Made by a program: the position numbers and the translations under genes. DNA of 64,000 bases from Zunongwangia atlantica 22II14-10F7 (lineage in GTDB: Bacteria > Bacteroidota > Bacteroidia > Flavobacteriales > Flavobacteriaceae), in the NCBI RefSeq assembly GCF_002094855.1, contig NZ_ARYN01000012.1, positions 62,001-126,000 of the forward strand. The letters run 5' to 3'. Under the pieces are notes generated by a model. The model was not told the origin of the DNA. It worked only from the letters and a program-made list of their open reading frames with translations, and did not search any database. Shown here in pieces: positions 58,413-64,000 of this stretch. Within the stretch, counting starts at the first letter, position 1. Each line of letters begins with the position of its first letter.

Positions 58413-59420
58413 CTAGTTTTTTAAATATACATAAATTTTATCTTCACGATCGTCTACTTCTAACAAATTAGGAATTCTAATATAGTTCCCATTAGGCCCT
58501 ACCCGATGGCTGTGTAATGCCATTAGCAGCTTCCCTTCAAAGGTTTTAAACATCATACCGTGACCAAAATTAGGCGGGGTAATAGGTTCTTTTTCCTGAA
58601 TCCAGGGACCGTCTAAAGTTCCGCTTTTAGAATATGCCACTCCCTGAACATAATCGCCAAATACCCAGCTTGTCCAAATCATTCCTAATTTACCGGTTTG
58701 CGTTTCAAATAAAAAAGGGCCATCGGTTACTTTATTTGGTTTTATTTTTCCATCTTCTGCCCGCTCTTTACTCCACGGTGATTCACTGGATTTAAATAAT
58801 AGCTCTCCTTCGCCAATAGAGCCGCTTAGATCTGGTTTAAGCTGAATTTTTTCAATCGTCCCGTCCCAGTTTTGTAACCATTCATAACAATAAACCATAT
58901 AAGGTTTATCATCGTTATCTACCCAAAAAGTACCATCTAGAGTTGGTTTATCTGCCGGTAAATAAGTCTCGTCTTCCATTGGTTTATAAGGACCTTCTGG
59001 CGTATCACTTACCAAAATATGGCTGGCTCTTCTTTCAATTGTATTGCCTTTAACGGTATCGATAATTACATCTCGATTTGTAAAGGTGGCGAAGTAATAA
59101 TATTTGCCTTTAAATTGATGAATTTCGGCTGCCCAGATCATTGGTCTTTTTCCCATCCATGAATTTGGGTCTGTTTCTACAACCGTAAAAGGCCCTTCCC
59201 AAAGTTTAAGATCTTTACTCTTCCAAAGTTTACCTCCCGTACCCGTCATATAGTACATTTTAGAGGCTTTATCTGCCAAAATATATGGATCGCTAAGCCG
59301 AATGGAATCTAAAGGGATGTTAGTTTTGATTTCTGGATTACGTTGAGCGGAGACTTGTAGGTTTATTGAAAGAAAAAATATCGCAAAAATCCTAATACAT
59401 AGTTTAGTCATCTTTGTCAT
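58413..59420 (-). CDS. Glycoside hydrolase family 43
   Basis: A 335-residue enzyme of the five-bladed propeller family. It has a signal peptide (about 1-25), then the first blade with the catalytic-base Asp in RLSDPYILAD (about 43). LDGTFWVDND (about 161) carries the middle aspartate and TDGPFLFE (about 229) is near the general acid. GH43 members act on arabinans, arabinoxylans or galactans; the neighbours favour a galactan or arabinogalactan role (inference). Its start overlaps the GH2 gene end by 4 bp (ATGA), so the two are coupled. Confidence 0.9.
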   Translation of the reverse strand: MTKMTKLCIRIFAIFFLSINLQVSAQRNPEIKTNIPLDSIRLSDPYILADKASKMYYMTGTGGKLWKSKDLKLWEGPFTVVETDPNSWMGKRPMIWAAEIHQFKGKYYYFATFTNRDVIIDTVKGNTIERRASHILVSDTPEGPYKPMEDETYLPADKPTLDGTFWVDNDDKPYMVYCYEWLQNWDGTIEKIQLKPDLSGSIGEGELLFKSSESPWSKERAEDGKIKPNKVTDGPFLFETQTGKLGMIWTSWVFGDYVQGVAYSKSGTLDGPWIQEKEPITPPNFGHGMMFKTFEGKLLMALHSHRVGPNGNYIRIPNLLEVDDREDKIYVYLKN

Positions 59421-61846
59421 TTTTTTATGGATTTTATTTGAATGTTAGCATTGGGTAAACCGTTTCCTTTTGCTGTAAGGGAAATTGTTCCTGATTCTCT
59501 CGTACTTCGAAGGATTACAAGAGCTTTACCATTCCAGGTTTTTCGGGTTTTACTGTTATATGGATCTGAGTTTTTAAGATTTGCATTATCTACAGCAATA
59601 ATTTCTGCAGGACCTGTAACCTCAAAACTAATTTCCTGATCTGAAACCGGATTTATAACTCCGTTTTTATCCTGAAGCTCCACATTAACATACACAAGAT
59701 CCTGAGCGTTTGCTAATACCATATCTTGCTCTGGTAGTAATTTAATTTTCTCAATATTTCCTGCAGTAGTTAAATTAAAGCTAGCCTTTTCTTTTCCGTC
59801 GTTATATGCTTTTGCGACCAATTTTCCTGGTTGATAAGGAACCATAAAAACAGCTTTGAATTCGGTTTCTCTGGAAACCTCTTTTTCTTCCAAAAACCGG
59901 CCGTTAAGAAAAAGCTTTACATTTTCATTTTTAGTATACACCTCAACTTCTAGCTCTTTTCCCTCATAACCTGGCCAGGTCCAGCTTTCCCAGGTTGGCC
60001 AAACTGCCCACATAGTCAACTTTATATCGCCTTCCTTAGGATTTGGCTCTTTAACAGCCATATAGACTCCTTCATCACTATTCCATAACATACTTCGATA
60101 ATGAGAGATTGGTTTTCTCCATCCCAAAAGATCTATATCACCACAATAAGCCCCATGCCATGGAAATAAATTTCCAGACCAATGTTCACCTTCCGGTTCA
60201 CCAGGATAAACATACCGACCAATACCAGATTCTCCCAAATAATCCATTGCAGTCCATACAAAGTCTCCTATAACATAAGAATGAGTATCGGTCATATCCC
60301 AACAGAAAAATGCATCTTTAGGATAAGATTCTGTTTGAAGAATTACACGGGAAGGTACTCGCTGGTGATCAGATTCGGCTCTATGCAGTTGGTAATTGTA
60401 GCCTCCAATATCATGCACTTTAAAAAGTGGATCGAAGATCTCCCAATCACTATCCCAGGTGGTCATTGCTGAAGTTACAGGCCTGGTCGTATCTAATTCT
60501 AATACCGCATCCTTAAGCAATCTTGCAGTTTTTACAGCTTCTGGATCTTTTCTTTCAATAATTTCATTGCCTATACTCCAAAAAACGATCGAAGGATGAT
60601 TACGATCACGCTTAACCATAGCTTGTGTGTCTTTCTTATACCAGTTATCAAAGTATTTAGCATAATCGTGAGCGTTTTTTTCAGTACGCCAACCGTCAAA
60701 AATCTCATCGACAACCAAAAGACCTATACTATCACAAGCATCCAAAAATGCTTTAGATGGCGGGTTATGGGCTGTCCTTACTGCATTGAAACCAGCATTC
60801 TTGAGCAATTGAACTTTTCTAACCTCTGCGCGATCGAATGCGGCAGCGCCCAATGCTCCATTGTCGTGATGAACGTTTCCTCCATTTATTAGAATACTTT
60901 TTCCATTCAGAACAAAGCCATTTTTAGCATTGTAACTAATTGTTCTTATTCCAAAATCTTCAGTAATGCTGTCTAAAATCTTACCTTCTGTTGAAATAGA
61001 AAGCTCGGCTAAATACAAATTTGGATGATCTGGTGACCAAAATTCGGGGTTTTCGACTTCAATTTTTTCAGCAATAATTCTTTTTTCTCCAGGTTTAATA
61101 TCGATTATTCCCTGCTTGGAAAAAATCTGTTTTCCATCCTTTTTTATAACTATATTGAAATCTAACTGCGAAGCTGACAAAGATTCGTTTAATAACCCTG
61201 ATCTTATTTGAACTTCAGCTTTATTCTTTTCAGCACTTGCAGTAGTTATAAAAGTTCCTTCATCTTCAAAATGAATAAGATTTTTCACTTTTAAGTATAC
61301 ATGTCTGTAAATTCCAGAACCACTAAACCATCTACTATTAATTTGCTGGCTATTATCTACCTTTACAGCAATTATATTGTTTTCCCCATATTTTAAAAAG
61401 GGAGTTAAATCGTAACTAAAAGGAGTATAACCATAAGGATGAACTCCCAGTGACCTGCCATTTATAAAAACTTCAGAATTCATATAAACTCCGCCGAAAT
61501 GAATACTTAGCTTTTTGCCATTTAGGGTTTCAGGTACCATAAACTCTTTCCTATACCAGCCAAACCCATTTTCAAAAAATCCCCCAGCACCAGCTGAAGG
61601 ATTTTCATTTTTAATAGGCAAACTCACACTCCAATCATGTGGTAAAACAAGGTTTTTCCAGCTACTATCATCAAAATCTTTGGATACAGCTTTTGGATGA
61701 TCCCCTAATGAAAATTTCCAGTTATAATCAAAGTTTTGGGCTCCCAGATCTGTCTTTAAACTCTCAGATTCCTGAGCATAAATTGGCACTAATCCAAAAA
61801 GAAATAAAACAAAGATGATCTTTAGAAAGGAAGTTGATGAGCGCAT
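59417..61846 (-). CDS. Glycoside hydrolase family 2, secreted
   Basis: An 809-residue GH2 enzyme with a signal peptide (about 1-24) and the usual jelly roll, Ig-like, barrel and C-terminal Ig-like domains. Acid/base is Glu428 in WSIGNE and the probable nucleophile is Glu506 in LQTESYP. IGDFVWTAMDYLGESG follows as in beta-galactosidase-like members. It is related to the GH2 at 50098-52536 but clearly different, so the two probably act on different linkages or ends. It lies 13 bp after GH30 and overlaps GH43 by 4 bp. Confidence 0.92.
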   Translation of the reverse strand: MRSSTSFLKIIFVLFLFGLVPIYAQESESLKTDLGAQNFDYNWKFSLGDHPKAVSKDFDDSSWKNLVLPHDWSVSLPIKNENPSAGAGGFFENGFGWYRKEFMVPETLNGKKLSIHFGGVYMNSEVFINGRSLGVHPYGYTPFSYDLTPFLKYGENNIIAVKVDNSQQINSRWFSGSGIYRHVYLKVKNLIHFEDEGTFITTASAEKNKAEVQIRSGLLNESLSASQLDFNIVIKKDGKQIFSKQGIIDIKPGEKRIIAEKIEVENPEFWSPDHPNLYLAELSISTEGKILDSITEDFGIRTISYNAKNGFVLNGKSILINGGNVHHDNGALGAAAFDRAEVRKVQLLKNAGFNAVRTAHNPPSKAFLDACDSIGLLVVDEIFDGWRTEKNAHDYAKYFDNWYKKDTQAMVKRDRNHPSIVFWSIGNEIIERKDPEAVKTARLLKDAVLELDTTRPVTSAMTTWDSDWEIFDPLFKVHDIGGYNYQLHRAESDHQRVPSRVILQTESYPKDAFFCWDMTDTHSYVIGDFVWTAMDYLGESGIGRYVYPGEPEGEHWSGNLFPWHGAYCGDIDLLGWRKPISHYRSMLWNSDEGVYMAVKEPNPKEGDIKLTMWAVWPTWESWTWPGYEGKELEVEVYTKNENVKLFLNGRFLEEKEVSRETEFKAVFMVPYQPGKLVAKAYNDGKEKASFNLTTAGNIEKIKLLPEQDMVLANAQDLVYVNVELQDKNGVINPVSDQEISFEVTGPAEIIAVDNANLKNSDPYNSKTRKTWNGKALVILRSTRESGTISLTAKGNGLPNANIQIKSIKK

Positions 61847-61859
61847 AATATTCTGGATT

Positions 61860-63404
61860 TTACAGTGCTATTTGATAAACAAGGCTTATTATAGATTTAG
61901 CAGGTACTTTTATATTTGATTTTGTATTAGGAATTAATTCTAGATTGTAATCTTTAGAAGTAACATAGGTCTTGAGTTCCTGAATCTCTATATCCTGTAA
62001 ATTAGGCTTTATGTTTTTCTCTTTATTCTCAGAATTAATGATTACTAGAGTTATTTTAGAGTTGGCTTTATCGATATAAGCTGAAGAAAGCAAAGAAGAC
62101 GCTGTATTAACTGAAGCTTTTATCCTTTTACTTCCAGGCTCAATAAATCTACTATAATTTCCTAAAGCCCAAAGCATTTTACTCTCATAAAAATCGCCGT
62201 CCTGCTTATTTTTATCAATATAAATTAACCCATCCTTATAATCGTAAGGAGAAATTGCCGTCCACCAATGCCATGCAGATGCATTCGCAATTGCAAGATC
62301 ACTATGGATTACCTTGGCCATATATAAAGCCGGATCTATGCTTAGATCTCTTCCGTTTCCTTCAATTTCACCATCATTATCTCCAAGAATGCAATATTCA
62401 GACATCCAAAATTTAAGACCTTCTACGGTTTCTAAAGATTCAGAAAGAATTTCCCTTTCTTTTATCAATTTTTGATTTGGTGAGGTCGTAAAGTAACTAT
62501 GCCCGGAAATGGTACGGCTAAGATTAGTTAAATTTCCCAGGTAATTTTTAGACTCGGGTTTAAAGAATTGGGTTATCTGATCTCCCCTTCCAGGCCTGTT
62601 GTCCTCTCGTGTTAAGTAATTTATTTGTCCGGCTTCAGCAATGTCTATTTTAGTTTTTAAGCCTTTTTTTGTTATTTCTGAATCTAAAACTCTAACAAAA
62701 TCTGCAATTTCTTGATTCCAAAACGGAGTTCCTTCCTGGCCGGCATCTGCCCAATCCCATTGTGGCTCGTTAAACGGACTAACATAATCTATCGATAGTC
62801 CCTTTTTTTCTAAACCAATTATAGCATTGGTTAAATACGTTGCAAAATTTTGAAACTGACTTTTTTCCAAATTTGAAGCCTTACCAGAAGAGCTGTAGGC
62901 CTTGCTGTTTTTAGTAAATTTTACTGGCGGACTATTTGAAAATAATAATAGTTGATCTACCCCAAGCTCTTTGGCTTTTTGTGCAAACCAAACCTGGCCT
63001 TTTTGTTTCTCGAAATTATAAGAACCATCTTCCTGAAGAAAAGATTCTGCTCTACGCCATTCGTCTTTAATATCACTTTGTGCTCCCTGGGCACTACTTC
63101 CTGCCCCTAAATTAAATCGCCAAAGTGAGAGGCCAATTCCTTTAGGTTTACCATCTAAATCTACCTCCTTACTAAAAAGTAAGGAGGCGATTTTTTCTTT
63201 TTTCTCTTTTGGCCAAAGTCCTACAAACTGGCAGGACCAAGCATCTGAAGCTCCAAAGTTGTCTATATTTTGGTAAACCACAGAAGTATCTATGTTAATT
63301 TGCTCAACACTACTTGCAGCGTTTTCAAAACTAGATTGCCCAAAAGATGAAAACCCGACCAATAAAAGGATTATTAAAATCCTATAAATCGATCTGTTGT
63401 GCAT
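61860..63404 (-). CDS. Glycoside hydrolase family 30, endo-beta-1,6-galactanase-like
   Basis: A 514-residue secreted enzyme (signal peptide about 1-22). It has a (beta/alpha)8 barrel with the acid/base Glu213 in SPFNEPQWDW and the nucleophile Glu336 in FWMSEYCILGD, and a C-terminal beta domain. The QNIDNFGASDAWSCQFVG start and LSLWRFNLGAGS stretch resemble the endo-beta-1,6-galactanase branch of GH30 as I remember it, rather than glucosylceramidases or xylanases. Its start overlaps the DUF3823 gene by 23 bp. As an endo-enzyme it is the best pointer to the target glycan. Confidence 0.88.
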   Translation of the reverse strand: MHNRSIYRILIILLLVGFSSFGQSSFENAASSVEQINIDTSVVYQNIDNFGASDAWSCQFVGLWPKEKKEKIASLLFSKEVDLDGKPKGIGLSLWRFNLGAGSSAQGAQSDIKDEWRRAESFLQEDGSYNFEKQKGQVWFAQKAKELGVDQLLLFSNSPPVKFTKNSKAYSSSGKASNLEKSQFQNFATYLTNAIIGLEKKGLSIDYVSPFNEPQWDWADAGQEGTPFWNQEIADFVRVLDSEITKKGLKTKIDIAEAGQINYLTREDNRPGRGDQITQFFKPESKNYLGNLTNLSRTISGHSYFTTSPNQKLIKEREILSESLETVEGLKFWMSEYCILGDNDGEIEGNGRDLSIDPALYMAKVIHSDLAIANASAWHWWTAISPYDYKDGLIYIDKNKQDGDFYESKMLWALGNYSRFIEPGSKRIKASVNTASSLLSSAYIDKANSKITLVIINSENKEKNIKPNLQDIEIQELKTYVTSKDYNLELIPNTKSNIKVPAKSIISLVYQIAL

Positions 63405-64000
63405 TGGTATAAATTAACTCGTTAGCCATAGAAGATCGGGCACCAACTCTAACATACAAATATCCCTCTCCTCTTAAAGATTCTGGTATTTCTATATCTA
63501 TAGAATTACTTGTACCAAACTCAAAATCTTCAAGTTCTATAACTTCGTTAAAGTCATTTATATTTCGGTCTAAAAGAATATTTCTACTAAGCATTATACT
63601 TACTTCCTGAACATTAGTGTCCTCTACGATTTGATCGATCTGGAAACTGGCACTTAAAGTTTGCCCGTTAACCTGAAAACTTTCGTTAGAGATATTTATA
63701 TACGGCGTTACCGGAATATCCACCTGAGTTGTTCCATCTACCTGTACAACAATTGTATCGTTTAATTGTGGCAACCAAGGATCTCCCCCACGACGAACCA
63801 ATTTATATTCACCCGCAAACAGTGATACAGAATATGTACCATCTTGAGCGATAAATACCGGAATAAATTCATCTAAAGCATAACCATCCTGCCAAATCTG
63901 AAACTCGGCACTATTAGATCTTACCGATATAGGCTCTCCCTGATAAGTTACCTGCCCTTCTAACATTGCGTTAGGTGCATCAAAATTATCTTTTTCACAA
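63382..64000 (-). CDS. DUF3823 lipoprotein (N-terminus beyond window edge)
   Basis: The frame is open to the right edge. Reading back past the ATG at 63966 gives CEKDNFDAPNA before MLEGQV, with a cysteine as the first full codon; this fits a lipoprotein whose signal peptide lies just outside the window. The visible part has two beta-rich domains, the first with YKLVRRGGDPWLPQ. DUF3823 proteins lie next to SusD in polysaccharide loci and are probably surface glycan-binding. The ATG at 63966 is internal, so I do not use it as the start. It is the most upstream visible gene of the minus-strand unit. Confidence 0.85.
   Translation of the reverse strand, partial: CEKDNFDAPNAMLEGQVTYQGEPISVRSNSAEFQIWQDGYALDEFIPVFIAQDGTYSVSLFAGEYKLVRRGGDPWLPQLNDTIVVQVDGTTQVDIPVTPYINISNESFQVNGQTLSASFQIDQIVEDTNVQEVSIMLSRNILLDRNINDFNEVIELEDFEFGTSNSIDIEIPESLRGEGYLYVRVGARSSMANELIYTNAQQIDL

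Overview
The window looks like the chromosome of a flavobacterium (Bacteroidota, probably a marine Flavobacteriaceae of the Zunongwangia/Gramella/Salegentibacter type; the genus is a guess). The evidence is low GC, genes without Shine-Dalgarno sequences, TAnnTTTG-type -7 boxes, the DUF177-rpmF-fabH-accB-accC cluster, lipoproteins with acidic residues after the cysteine, a PID-CTERM-like sorting tail and a polysaccharide-utilization locus. No rRNA, tRNA, CRISPR array or transposase was seen. Region 1 (1-24,630) is mostly housekeeping: recJ (cut by the window edge), a HopJ-family gene, adenine deaminase, a lipoprotein, a Cys-rich uracil-DNA glycosylase, rsmI, a Pro/Glu-rich protein, tdk-alr, mscL, asd, an S9 prolyl oligopeptidase, an orphan ABC ATPase, a GreA-like factor, mtgA, an FAD oxidoreductase, the fatty-acid cluster, pdxA, ribE, and a sigma-54-type two-component system on the minus strand. 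Region 2 (24,893-48,649) is the most striking part: one about 23.8-kb plus-strand gene train made of a MacA/HlyD-like adaptor, a MacB/LolD-type ATPase, EIGHT consecutive paralogous double-FtsX permeases of about 800 residues each, a second, atypical ATPase, and a TolC-type outer membrane factor. It is divergent from the two-component pair, whose kinase has two membrane helices joined by only a few residues and whose regulator has the GAFTDA loop. A sigma-54-like promoter candidate and two inverted repeats lie between them. The parts suggest a tripartite envelope exporter or detoxification system with many interchangeable permeases, perhaps a Gram-negative counterpart of Bce-type modules; that last step is inference. 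Region 3 (48,650-50,097) is repeat-rich: REP-like elements bracket a small GIY-YIG nuclease gene, followed by a GNAT acetyltransferase and a perfect 42-nt palindrome. Region 4 (50,098-64,000) is part of a polysaccharide-utilization locus: three GH2 enzymes (one LacZ-like with an N-terminal ricin-type lectin domain), GH97, GH43, a GH30 resembling endo-beta-1,6-galactanases, and a DUF3823 lipoprotein running off the right edge. The enzyme set points to a galactose-rich glycan such as arabinogalactan. SusC/SusD genes would be expected just beyond the right edge.
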